NCBI GenBank assembly: GCA_001931875.2
Contig: MSJH02000636.1
Coordinates: 49,034-113,033, forward strand
Origin: Byssochlamys sp. IMV 00236
Taxonomy: Eukaryota > Ascomycota > Eurotiomycetes > Eurotiales > Thermoascaceae
DNA: 64,000 bases
Direction: 5' to 3'
In this document: piece by piece, positions 11,169 through 22,507 of the stretch
How positions within the stretch are numbered: position 1 is the stretch's first letter
Layout of the letters: every line of letters starts with the position of its first letter
Translations under genes and position numbers: made by a program
Notes under the pieces: model-generated
What the model was told of the DNA's origin: nothing
What the model saw: only the letters and a program-made list of their open reading frames with translations
Databases searched by the model: none

Positions 11169-12996
11169 GCACTAGGAAAAAGCTTCTTGTCTGACTAAAG
11201 GTATTGAACGGCAAAGACGAAGATTACAGAGAAGAGGACTTTGAACTGCCAGATGATCACATCGTGGAGATAATGAAACCGAAAAACAATTGGGAACAAG
11301 AAAAGGAAAAATGCCACGGAACAGAATGCTGAGGAATTGGTCAGACCGTCCGAAGTTTCATTCGAATCTATCTCGGACTCTCGGCACAAGGCCAGGATGA
11401 GAAGCATCGTCTGTCTGTCTGAACCATCTTATCCTACCCATTTGCTTTGGTCCTTCCAGTCACAGTCATAACCTAAACGAAGCAGATGATTTGTCCACGC
11501 AAATTTTCCTCTTCCAGTCTTCGGGATAGGCGCGATGGGTTATCTACCGCTATTATACAGGTAGTAATCTAGTTTATAATTATCTTGAGTGATCATTCTA
11601 TCATTATTAACCTTACTTTTACTTATATATCCTACTTCTGACACTATACTCAGACTTTGCAAGCCGGCGAGATCCTGAAGACTCCCCTCTACAATATTTT
11701 ATATAATTCTCTTCTGGGCCCTTTTTTTCCCAACCCAATTTGGACACGTCATCTTCATCAATAAATCAGTCCCTATTTTCAGGACCTCTAAGCTACTAAG
11801 ATCTAGGGGTTGGTCCAGATTCCAATCCAACTCGATGCATTGTGCTACAGTTGGGACAGTGATTTCTCTTTTCGAGGCCTCAACAAAGGCAAGTTTCATT
11901 GACATAGAAAGAGCGCAAAGCTATTAACACAGCTCTAGGTTGCAGGGACCTTTTACCAGGACAGGAACCAGATAAGGGAGGATCAAGGTGGCTCCGGACC
12001 ATTTGATATTGTAGTTAGTGGAGTTACCGCGATTGGGAAGGCGATACTAGGACAAGCAGAATGGGACTCAGTGGAAGTTACAGCTGAATTGTTTTTTTTT
12101 TTGTTATAAAGCAAGATATGGAATTGGTATGTGATTATTTTTAAGAGAAAGGGCAATAACTCCGCGAAACGGGAAAATTGCGGTATAATACTCAAGAATG
12201 TTTGGAGCGGTTTTGCTACAGGAAGAAGTACTCTTAGTATAGAAAAAGCTGAGAATAGCCGCAAGGACAGACGAGGGCGTCTGTCACAAAAGAGGGGAGG
12301 CTATATACTGGGGAGATCGTACTAAAGGGAGGAAATATATATCTAAAGATTACGTGTGTTTGGCTTCAAGACTTTAAAAGGGCCTTTAAGCTAAATAGAG
12401 GAACAAGACAAGCTTCTACTCAGGCAGCTCAATTCAGTTCAGTTCGATATGGATAATCAGTTTATGCCGCTCGGTTATTATTCAGTATATGCCCACTATG
12501 TCTTACCGTAGGCAAAGCCTCCCCTCGAGTTTTACCTTGAGCTCCGAAACCAAACGCTATCTTACTCTTCAATATCCTCATGCTCAAAGACTCTACGCTG
12601 AGTCTCACGATTCTATTCCACAACAAATTATTTAAACGAGGACGAAAACTCTTAGAACGCTAAAATTGCTGGAATCCCCAAGGTGGAAACATTTTAGTCC
12701 AAGGGTTCAAAGAGTTCCATTAATCATAGTAATGGTCGATATCTCCTACTGCAGAACATGGGAATTACGACCCGATAAGAGATCTTCCAGAAGGGCTACG
12801 AGAATATACATTAGAGTTTGCATCTAAGAAATAGCTTCATTTCAGCAAACGGACAATTGCTCAAGACTCCGTGTGTATGGTACTGATGCTATACGCTGAA
12901 TAGTCTCATGAAGTAGTCGGGTATTGAATGCAATCGTAGCGTCGTATCGTGTAACGGATATCCTCCGGCTAGTGGCGAAGGATGATTCGCAGAAGC
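11169..12996. other. Decayed intergenic stretch
   Basis: AT-rich sequence with many stops in all frames and only short broken pieces of coding-like text (for example around 12450-12540). It ends at the 3' side of ERG8. No gene, RNA gene or clear repeat supported. Confidence 0.4.
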
Positions 12997-14569
12997 TCAA
13001 ATCCATCCTGCATACTGCTCCAGGATCTCGTTGCGTGCTCCTTCGGACCCATGTCTGACTCCCAGCAACCGAACGGTCCCAATCTTTCCGCCAAAGTCAT
13101 CTTCGACTTTGCTCTGCCAGGTCGCGAACAACGACTTCAGGCGGCTGATCACTTCCGGGTCGTCTCGGATCAGGAGCACAATGGCATCGTATCCGCCTGC
13201 ACCAGGGACAACGCCTCCGATGACACCGTCGAGGCTTGATGCCGCATCGAGAAGCTCCGTCTGTACCTTGGGTTCGATAGGAACGCCCGACTTGCGCGTC
13301 ATGGTGCGGATATACTCTCGAGAGCGCTGTAGGTACGTACGGACTCGTTGGAAGCCATCAGCACTGGGAAATCCCGGATTCTCTGCGAGCCGCTTCAGCT
13401 CCTCTCGGAGCTGGTCATTGTTGGACTGCAGAGCGGTCCAGAGAAGGTCTGCTTCGTCCTTATTTTCCTGGCGCCAGGCGAGGACCTTTTTGACCATGGA
13501 AGGCGTCTGCGACCCGCAGTCCACGTCGCAGAGGACCATCTGCATGCCGCGAGGGAGCCTCATGCCAAAGTCAACGCACTCTGTATCCCATGGATGCTCC
13601 TGATCGAGATCCTCGACGGTAGAGAAGAGCCTCTCTTCAAATCCCGGACTGCCTACGTCGCCGACCTTCTCCAAGATGATGGGTGTGAAGCGTCGGTAAA
13701 GACAGGAGCCATACACCGCGGCTCCTACGTCGAAGCCAGAACCCACTTTCCCCTGGGCCGCACAATGGGCCGCCTGGGCAAGGTTATGTAGCTTGTCTCT
13801 CGCAGCACCTAGATCGTCAGGCTGCATGGTGCGATGGATCACCAGGGCGGAAACCAGAGCTGTGACCAGAGCTGCAGAAGATCCCAGCCCCGTCTTGTGC
13901 GCTTCGTGCAGAGGAACTCCAAAGTTGGCAAAGCGACTACGCGAGAACGCAGCTGGGCCTCTGGACGAGGCTGTCTCTGAATAGTAGTCATTATCTGCCA
14001 GGATGGTGATGGAAAGTGACCCAAAATCCTTAGAGTCGGCGACGTAGCTGATGTAAGTCAAAGCGTAATTCAGGGAAGTCTCGACAAATGGATTCCGACG
14101 TCTATCGAAGATCAGCATGTGCTACTCAGAAATATTCAAGCAAAAGATCCGCCGGGACAGTCCGCGGCCAACGGACGTCTGGACGACCCTAGTTCGACAA
14201 ATGTACTCACCCCTCACCCTTCTGTACAGCCTTTACACCCCCGCCATTGTCGTATCTCTCCAGAGAATACTCCCAGACCGCGTCCAGAAATTGAGGCGAC
14301 CTGACAAAGATAACCTCTTCCTCATCGTTCTTGTCTCCTTCCGCTGCGTCGCCTTTGGCCGCCGATTGCGCGCTGGCAGCTGGAACTGACTCCGTTCCAG
14401 ACGGGTCCTTCTTCGGCTGCTTCCTCAGCTGTTGGACAATGACATGTATTCTGGCATCGAGTGCAAAGACAGTGCCGGTGTAGTCGCGGTCAAGGACGAG
14501 GTAGCCACCGCTAAGCAACACCTTACCGGGCGCCGAGAGAGCAGTCGTTGCAGAGGCTAAAGGAGACAT
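12997..14569 (-). CDS. ERG8: Phosphomevalonate kinase
   Basis: GHMP-family kinase that phosphorylates 5-phosphomevalonate to the diphosphate in the mevalonate/ergosterol pathway. Exons 14569-14211 and 14101-12997 (109-bp intron) give 487 residues. The N-terminal substrate segment reads SAPGKVLLSGGYLVLD; the GHMP ATP-binding loop is KTGLGSSAALVTAL at about residues 189-202; GKVGSGFDVGAAVYGS and GAGGYDAIVLL near the C-terminus are the other family motifs. A Lys/Ala/Glu-rich insert at about residues 50-85 (KKDPSGTESVPAAS...) is a variable loop. Length and motif order agree with fungal ERG8. Confidence 0.94.
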
Positions 14570-16009
14570 TGCCGCGAGCTGATCGAGGGTAATCTGGTTG
14601 TCGCTTTTCTCTCACCACTGCACACTCAATCCTGACACTTTATCTGCTTGCTACAAAGCAGTGAAGTCGTTCAGGAGCGGAAAGGCCAGAAGTTCTGGCA
14701 ATGATTGGGGATCCGTGCTCGTGGGGCCGAAACGGAAGGAACGAGGTTGAGGGTTCAATCCAATATCAGTTTTTCTAAGGAGAAGTCAGTCAGTGATAAA
14801 TTGCCGGTTTCTGTTTCTTTTAAAACATGTCGTCAGACAAAGAGCGGTCGCTCTATGGATGTCTAGAAGAGCAATGCAGATTGATAGCTTTGTGGGAGGG
14901 GTTTGGATTATGTGGTTGGAAAGAGAGTTTCAAAAAACAAATAAAGTCTCTATGGTTCAATACGCTTGCGGGGCACTCACAAACAATGCTATACATTCTG
15001 AGAAGGTAGTAGTCAACTATGATTGCTCAGTGGAGCACTGATATTGCAAAACCAACTGACGTGAAGCATAATAATATGCACTGATAAACGTCGTGGAGAT
15101 CATCGGGGGTGGATTCAAGAGTGGCTGATGTCTATGTTTGCTCATTTTGTATGGTCCCCTCCCCTGACGATTTGTGGCTGAGGAGCCAGTGTAAAGTTGG
15201 TACAGTCCACTACTGGTACACACGGCCGCAGATCTTTCATCATTGTATATACAATATGTATTATACAGAGCCTTGGGACAACATAGACTTCCAAATTGGA
15301 ACGAGAAGGAGGATAGGATAGACGTGGTGGCCTGGATTCTATGTTGTCGAGACCGTCTCCGTGTGTACCACGGAGTGAGTCAGATCATAATGATCCGTTC
15401 CGGTTCATACTTGTCCCACAGAGCCATTTTGCTATCAAGCAAGCCTGTGCAGAAAAGCAGAAAGTTTATACATATTGTGGAACGACAGCCGTCACAAACG
15501 CACCTTGGGTCATTAATTGTTAGCTGACGAGGGAATAATGCGGGGAAGATGGACCAGGCCAAAGCACGTTCGACATCGGACATGCGTCTCGTGTATGTGG
15601 GGTCATGACTCTCATACACATGGTTCGCAGCATATACCATAACCATAACGCTTGGAGATGCACGTCACCCGGAAAAGAAGGACAATTGCAGTGATTGTTG
15701 AGCACTGTCATATGAAAAGAGCGGCAAGTCGAGCCGTGAATTAATTATTATAGTAGCTGTAGGACAAGGATAGCGGAGGTCGCCGAAGTCGAGTAACCAT
15801 GCAAGCCCTGCAGTGTGGTTATAATCTATCCATTGCATAATAGTTGGATCCAGCTGCGTCCCCACGAATTCCCTTATGGTACTCCTTTTTTGCAATCGCT
15901 TGTTCGACAGTGAGTGTTATTATTAATTCTTACTTGCCAATGGAGTGTGCGGTATGGAGTAGTCGGACGGAAACTTTCTCGGGATGGATACGGGGGAATA
16001 TAACATGTA
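14570..16009. other. Intergenic between ERG8 and the retroelement
   Basis: Contains the ERG8 promoter and about 1 kb of sequence with only short, uninformative frames on both strands. No gene supported. Confidence 0.45.
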
Positions 16010-16014
16010 AGTAA
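16010..16014. repeat. Target-site duplication, left copy (AGTAA)
   Basis: AGTAA directly before the left LTR matches AGTAA at 21310-21314 directly after the right LTR; five bases is the usual size for copia insertions. Confidence 0.85.
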
Positions 16015-16143
16015 TGAAGGAAGCGGGAGAAAGCTTGCTTGATTGGATCTAGGAGCTAGGCGAAGCCTATATGGGCTCGCCTAGGTCACATAATCACTAG
16101 GGAGCAGGGCGCCGAAAGGGGCAGCCGAAGGGGGCCTTTAATA
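16015..16143 (-). repeat. LTR, left copy (3' LTR of the element)
   Basis: 129 bp starting TGAAGG and ending TTTAATA. Compared with the right LTR it differs at a handful of positions, all transitions (for example CATAATCAC versus CGTGATCAC, CCTTTAATA versus CCTTCAACA). It is GC-richer than the interior and contains a near-palindrome CTAGGCGA...TCGCCTAG. Confidence 0.9.
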
Positions 16144-19100
16144 CCTACCCTTGTACTAAGCACTAGAGAATATATAGCAGCTATCTAAATGACTAAATAT
16201 AAATAAATAGGATTAACTAAAAAGCAGATAATATGTAAAAGTAAAGAAATAAGCAGTCTAGTTGTATGGTTGAGCAGTTATAGTTAAGCTAAGCTACCCG
16301 AGCTATATCTAGAATTTTAGGACTATTAGCCCCTTAATAAAACTGTTAGTGATATTATCCGCTAAGTCAATATATTTTAAATTAATTACGCCTTAGGTAA
16401 ATATGTTACAGATATAGTAGAATTATATATTAATATGCTTAGAGTATTTAGTGCTAGCAGGAGTGCGGATTAGATCTTAGGCTTTATTATTATTAATATT
16501 TAGGATAATTAGACTAATATCCTTTATAATACCTATATCAATTATTAAATAGCATATCTACTAGGCTTCTTTAGCAGCTTTAGAAGCAGCTATATATTTT
16601 ACCTTATTAGAGCTAATTAAGATGCAGATTTATTTGTAGATTTTTTATAAAACAGATCCGCCAGCAAGTATAAAAATATATCTAGAGGTAAAGTAATATT
16701 TATTATAATCCCTAGTATAGTTAGAGTTATAGTAGGCTTATAAGAGTCTAATATCCCTATTGCCTTTATAGTATATAATACCATAGTTAGGGTATTTAAT
16801 TAAATAATATATAATATGTTTTAGAGCTATATAGCTCTTTAGAGTTAGGCAAGAGTTCCTCTCAGCTAATAAGCTTATAATCCTAGATAGATTAAGATAA
16901 ATCTTAGTAGCTAATTATTAGCAGCAGCTAATGCCCTATTAATATTCTTTAATATTAATTGTAGAACTGGGCTTATTATTAATTTAAAGCTTAGAATCTA
17001 TAGGGGATTTTATATAGCTAAAATCTTTCTATCTAAAAGATTAGATAAATTTATATGTATACCCTGTTTAAATAAACTGTATACCCTTTTTACTGCGGGA
17101 GACCTCTATCCTTAAATAATATTTAACAGGCCCTAAGTTCTTTATTTTAAATCGCTTAGAGATACTATTATAGACTTCTTAAGCAATTAATTACTCAGGG
17201 GTGTATATAGAGAAGTTATTAATATAGGTAATAATATAAACATTTTCTATAATAGTAGAGATCTAGAGGTAGGGGTTATATAAAGATAGCTTAAACCCAG
17301 TACTAAATAAATACTCTACTAAGGTATTATATTATATTTTTATAAAGGGGGTTAATCTGTAAAGAGTTTAGTCTAATTTATAAACTAAGATATTATCTTT
17401 ACCTTTATAGAAGCTAATAGGCTAAAATATATAGATATTATATTTTAATTTCCTATTTAGGAAGGCCTATATAGTATTAGCTTAAAAAATAGCCTAGCTA
17501 TAGTAAACAGCAGAAGCTATTAATATATTAGTAATTATAGTAGAGACTACCGGAGTATAGGTTATTATATTAAATATAGTTTTATTAAATATATTACTAT
17601 AGATAACCTAATAAGCTTTATAAATAATTAAGCTATTAAGACCCTTTTTCTTTTTATATATCTATCTGCTGGGTATAGGATAGGTCCTAAAGAGGAGCTT
17701 ATCTTAATAGACTAAATACTAGCATTTTTACTTTATTAGCAGATTAATTTCTTTCTTTATAGCTTCCCACTATTAGGGAGCTTCAGCATATATTATAGTA
17801 GCTTTATAGGACTTAAGAGTATTTAATTCCTCCTGAAATAAAACTATATATATTCTTATTAAATTGGCAGGTTAGCGCTAAATAATATTAGAATTTTTAA
17901 TAAAGTTAATTTCTTTATTATATGCCGCAGGATCCTTATAGTTAATTAGATTTAATGCGATGGCTGAGATAATAAACGCTAGCCTATAAAGCTTAGGGCT
18001 GGGCTTTGCCGGCGCAGTAATATTATTTATATAAAAATATAGAGTTTATATTACTATTTTAGTGGCAGTATCTAGTAGTAGTATATTATTTTTATTAGAT
18101 ATACTAAGAAAGAGGGCTAGTTTACCCTTTAGAAGGAGCTTGTTTAATAGAGCTTTAGGGCTGGTCAGCAAATAATATATTAAAGCTCTAAATTAGTGCA
18201 GATATAAAGCTGTAATAGGGGCATTTCTTTAAGCTTAAGCTGGGACGCGTTATTTAACGGGCTTGATATTGTTGCTATAAGATATAGCTCCCAGAGTATA
18301 GTTATAAAATAGTGGAACTAAAGTAGGGATCTAGTTTATAATATATATACTATACTAAATAGTGTACAGCTAAAGAGAGTATTTTAAGCTAGAATTAATT
18401 ATTATAGCTTAGGCTCGTTTTATAATAGTCCTTATAGAGTGTTTGCTTATATTATTTTGCCAAAGTATATAAGCGGCTGTAGGTTTATAGGCAATGCCTA
18501 GTATTTTAAAGAAAGTATCTAGAGCTTTAGTATAGAGCTTATTATCTAATCAGATATATGTAATTATAAAATCCTCTGTGTTTAATTAATATATCAAATT
18601 ATTAATAAAGGATAAGATATAGGCTCTATCTGCTATAAGATATACCTATCTATAGCGGGTAGCGTCGTCTATAATTAATAGCGCATATCTTATTTTAATA
18701 TAGCTGGGGAGGTCTTTATCTATTCTATAATCTAGTATATACCTGCCATTAATAATATTAATATAGAGATATTTAATAGGTGTTATAGCTCTGGATATAG
18801 GCCTCTATAAGACCTATCTAATAATTTTAGCCTATTAGCAGATAGCGTAGAATAGGAGATCTTTAGCTCCTATAACGGTAATATTAGAGAGGAGATTATA
18901 TATCAGGTAAAGCAGGTTGCCTTAATTAATATAATTAAGAATTTGGTGCTATTCTATTAAAGATCTAGCAATATAATAAAGAAATAGAGCTTTAAGCAGT
19001 TTAGGATTAATTAATTAAATAATAATATCCTATTTAGGAGTGCTTATAGCGGTAATAGATAAAGCAATATAAATTTATTTATTAAAAGGAGGTGCCGCAG

Positions 19101-21167
19101 GGCATATAAAATATCTTTACTCTCTAGGAATAATAGTATTATAAAAGCAGCTACCTTCTGGGGTCTTTATAGTAAAATATTTATTATCTTTACCTATAGA
19201 GATCTTAAATCTCTAGCTCTTTAGTAAAGCAAATAATAGGATATTATTATTAGCTCCCGGAGTATAGTAGATATTAAAGATAAGTAGTAGAATATTATTA
19301 AATTATATAAGAATAGTACTAGTTCCTTAAGACAGCAGTTATTCTCTATAAATACTCTCAAAGTAAGTTGTAGGGATTCTTGTAGATTTAAATATTAAGA
19401 ATACTTCTCTTTAAATAGTCAGATAGATATCTGATCTAGTATTTAATATCTAATTCCCCTTTATATAATATGCAGGTATTGCTCCCGGTATAGCGGAGAT
19501 ATTATTAACTTAATAAACTATAGGTTAAATTAGGGGATTAGGACTCAATAATACTATAGGTTTAAAGGTTATATTATCCTAATTCTATAATAAACATAAT
19601 TTAGGGTATACTATCTAGTACCTCTCTATAGTATAGCCTAATCTATTATAAATATTATATAGTTTTTATAGAGCTCTAGGTCTTAAATCTATAGACCTTA
19701 TTATAGGCCTTAATATTGCTAGAATATTTTAGATTATTAGTCTTTATATAGATCTAGTATTAGTAATAGCCTTCTTATATTAAATAAGGTCCTTTAATAC
19801 CTCTTTAATATCTAGATTTTTAATATCTAAATGTTTAATAGTGCTAATAGTATAGAATTGCTTAAAGTAATTATTCGCCTAGCTAGGCTCCTATTTAATA
19901 ATAAAGTTCAGGAATTAGTTATAAAAGAGATCCTCCAGCATAGTATTAAGACTTTAAAGCTTAGTGAGAATATGCTCTGCCTTTATATAGGCAAAGGTGG
20001 GTGAGATTAATATAGGAAGGTTGACGAGCTCTATAAATTCCTAGCAGAGCTTAACCTAATGTATAAATCTAGCAATGTTAAATTGCTTATTTAGCTCCAG
20101 CTAAATATTAGCGATAGTAGGCTAGTCTAAAAATTAAATAATTTTAAGAATTCCTAGGTCTAATAATACTACAATCTAATTTTTTATAGTAGATTAGATA
20201 GTCTTCTATTACTAGTTATCTCCTTCAGGTAAAGTGCTTTAATTAAGGATATTAAAATCTTTAACATCTAGGTTGCTAACGGCAAGCTCAAACTACTAGC
20301 TCTAATTCTAAAAATTGTTGTTATTTAACTATAGTTAAGGTATCTTTAGCCGCTTAAATATATTATTAATTTGCTTGCATATTAAATTAATTTTAATATT
20401 ATAATATTCCTCCTGCTGCTATAGCAGGGGGGGATTTAGTAAAATAATAGGGTTTGTAGCTAGCGCTAATTATAGCATTAATTGCTAATAGCCTTAGGTA
20501 TTTAAATATAGGAATAAACCCCAATATATCTCTGATATAATAGGATAGATATTATTTAGTTCTTATTCTATAAGTTAGTAGAGCGTCTCCTATAGGGGAA
20601 TATATAGTAGAGGAGTAGTTTTATAAACTAACTCTATTAGAGTATTACAGGAGATCTTTATATAAGTCTCCTCTAGCTATACAAATGCTATCCTAGTCTC
20701 TTTTTATAATTGCTTATTAAGAATAGGGTCTGCTGGCTCTGTAGAAAGGATTAATTCACTTAGTAGAGAGTTAGCTACTTATTGCGATATTAGAATAGCT
20801 AGGAATTTTCTAGGTGCAGCTGCCTGCGCACGCATAGTAGGTATTAGACTGTAATTTGGATTCAATTAAATAATTAGTAGAGCTTCTTCAGAGGTAATAT
20901 AGTGTCTAAAATAATAGTGCTATTATATTATATTAGACTATAATAGATAATTAAATGCGCCTACCCTTAAGCCAGCACTTTTAGTAGTTAAGGCTTTTTA
21001 GGGGTTCATTAGAAAAAGATTTTCATGGGTTAACTAATTATTAAAATAGGGTGTATTTTAAAGCTGTAAAAGCTTATAATAAGTAAATAGAACCCAAGGA
21101 ATTTAATAGGATAAATAAAATATCAATTTAACAGGTAACCAGCTCATAGCTCAAGGGATAAAAATAA

Positions 21168-21180
21168 GGGCGACATAACC
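21168..21180 (-). other. Candidate primer-binding site
   Basis: Minus-strand GGTTATGTCGCC starting at the inner edge of the right LTR. Copia-type elements commonly carry GGTTATGxGCCC here, complementary to an internal half-molecule of initiator Met-tRNA. One or two mismatches are present. Confidence 0.65.
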
Positions 21181-21309
21181 TAAAGGAAGCGGGAGAAAGC
21201 TTGCTTGATTGGATCTAGGAGCTAGGCGAAGCCTATATGGGCTCGCCTAGGTCACGTGATCACTAGGGAGCAGGGCGCCGAAAGGGGCAGCCGGAGGGGG
21301 CCTTCAACA
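21181..21309 (-). repeat. LTR, right copy (5' LTR of the element)
   Basis: 129 bp from TAAAGG (a G-to-A change from TGAAGG) to TTCAACA. Equal in length to the left copy and aligns without gaps. Confidence 0.9.
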
Positions 21310-21314
21310 AGTAA
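21310..21314. repeat. Target-site duplication, right copy (AGTAA)
   Basis: Matches 16010-16014. Confidence 0.85.
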
Positions 21315-22507
21315 TAGGCCGAGCGGAGGAAAACGGGCGGACGAAGCCACATCATTATTGTGGCAGCCTAGCAGAAGGACCCGGATAGAAGGGTAATATT
21401 TGCATAATTCTAGAGTTTTCTCCTAATATATCGTCTATTCTTCCTTGGCGCAAGCATTCAGGGTATCTACCTAGGTAGTTCGATCATAATGAGTATGATA
21501 ATATAAAAACAATAGTTAATAATCTATTAAAGTCTTAACTATCATTCGATTGTCATGCATCATCCGGAGGCCGAGAACAAGCCGTTCGATCGGCACGACT
21601 GAGAGGCCGGAGATCCGCCCTGACACGTGCCCGGGACAGACGGCACCCAAGAACTTCCCGCCGCCCGAGAAAAAGAACCGGGAAGGCGCCTGAGTCACGG
21701 CGGGTGTTGGGCTGGTTAGTCACCAAGTCACGGGTCTTCTGCCGGGGGATCTCCTGTTCTTCCCGCAATTGGCGCCACGCTGATTGGCGCTCAGCGCGTC
21801 TCCCCACCGGGCGAACATCTGACCAGCGCTTTTTTTCACCTGACGACGGCGTCTGTGGGCTGACCGCCTGCTGTTCTGGGCCGAGGCCATCACCGTGTTT
21901 GTCTGGTTTGCCCTGCTGCTGGCGCCGGAGTTTGGTGTCCTCCCCCGAAAGACCGGACGCCGCCTGTGATTCGTCCGGCCGGCATCCTGCTCGTGTGCGA
22001 ATAAATCCTCCTCGGAACGCCAGCTTGTCGACTCTTCTCTCCCCTAGGCCACTCTTTTTTTTTGATTCATTATTTTATGATTATTCAACCTCCCATTCTC
22101 CTTCCGCTCCGTGCTCTGGAAGGATTCCCTAAGACCGTAGAAGACCCGAAGAGACTGCAATAGAGTCATTCTCTGGGTTGGTCGGGACAATCTCCTCTCT
22201 TGGTCAGGCAATCGGATTTCCTGTCTTGTCAGCAAACCAGGGACTGCAACTCAGCTCCCTCGAGGAATCCAGACGACCAAGTCGATTCGATACTAAATAC
22301 TCGCTTCGTCCGCTTCAGCCGGCGCGTTCCTTTGACGGCTCACAGTCGTCAAATGAACCTGCATTTTCAACATTACTGTGGTTTAGAGGTATGTATGCAC
22401 ACTCCTTGTTGATTCTACTCTTGGAACCAATGGGACAACAACAACACGGAGGCTGACATGGTCGACAGTATATCCTCTTCTCCGTGAAGGGGTCTCCGGT
22501 CAAATAA
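21315..22507. other. Upstream region of the PPR gene
   Basis: About 1.2 kb, GC-rich in its middle, with a CCAAT-type motif (TGATTGGCGC near 21780) and pyrimidine-rich sequence closer to the PPR start. A donor-like GTATGT near 22390 and acceptor-like CGACAG near 22468 would allow a leader intron. No separate gene supported. Confidence 0.45.

Larger units (their letters stand above)
16015..21309 (-). mobile_element. RIP-eroded Ty1/copia LTR retrotransposon, complete ends
   Basis: A 5,295-bp element bounded by two 129-bp direct repeats and a 5-bp target duplication AGTAA. It is oriented on the minus strand. Immediately inside the 21181-21309 LTR the minus strand reads GGTTATGTCGCC, close to the primer-binding site of copia elements (complementary to the anticodon arm of initiator Met-tRNA), and a purine tract CAAGGGTAGG abuts the other LTR. 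Minus-strand translation shows ghosts of reverse transcriptase: LYRLTPF near 17370 (from LYGLKQxP) and TYINNFSIY at 17206-17229 (from TYVDDFxIY). RNase H follows, with YYNSNYT near 16711-16738 (from YSDSDYAG). The RT-then-RNase H order fits copia. The interior is strongly AT-biased and stop-riddled: no open frame of 60 codons lies wholly inside it on either strand. Confidence 0.92.

Noticed and set aside
22040..22500. Short frames upstream of the PPR gene
   Set aside because: Lie in the leader/promoter and overlap a possible leader intron; nothing protein-like.
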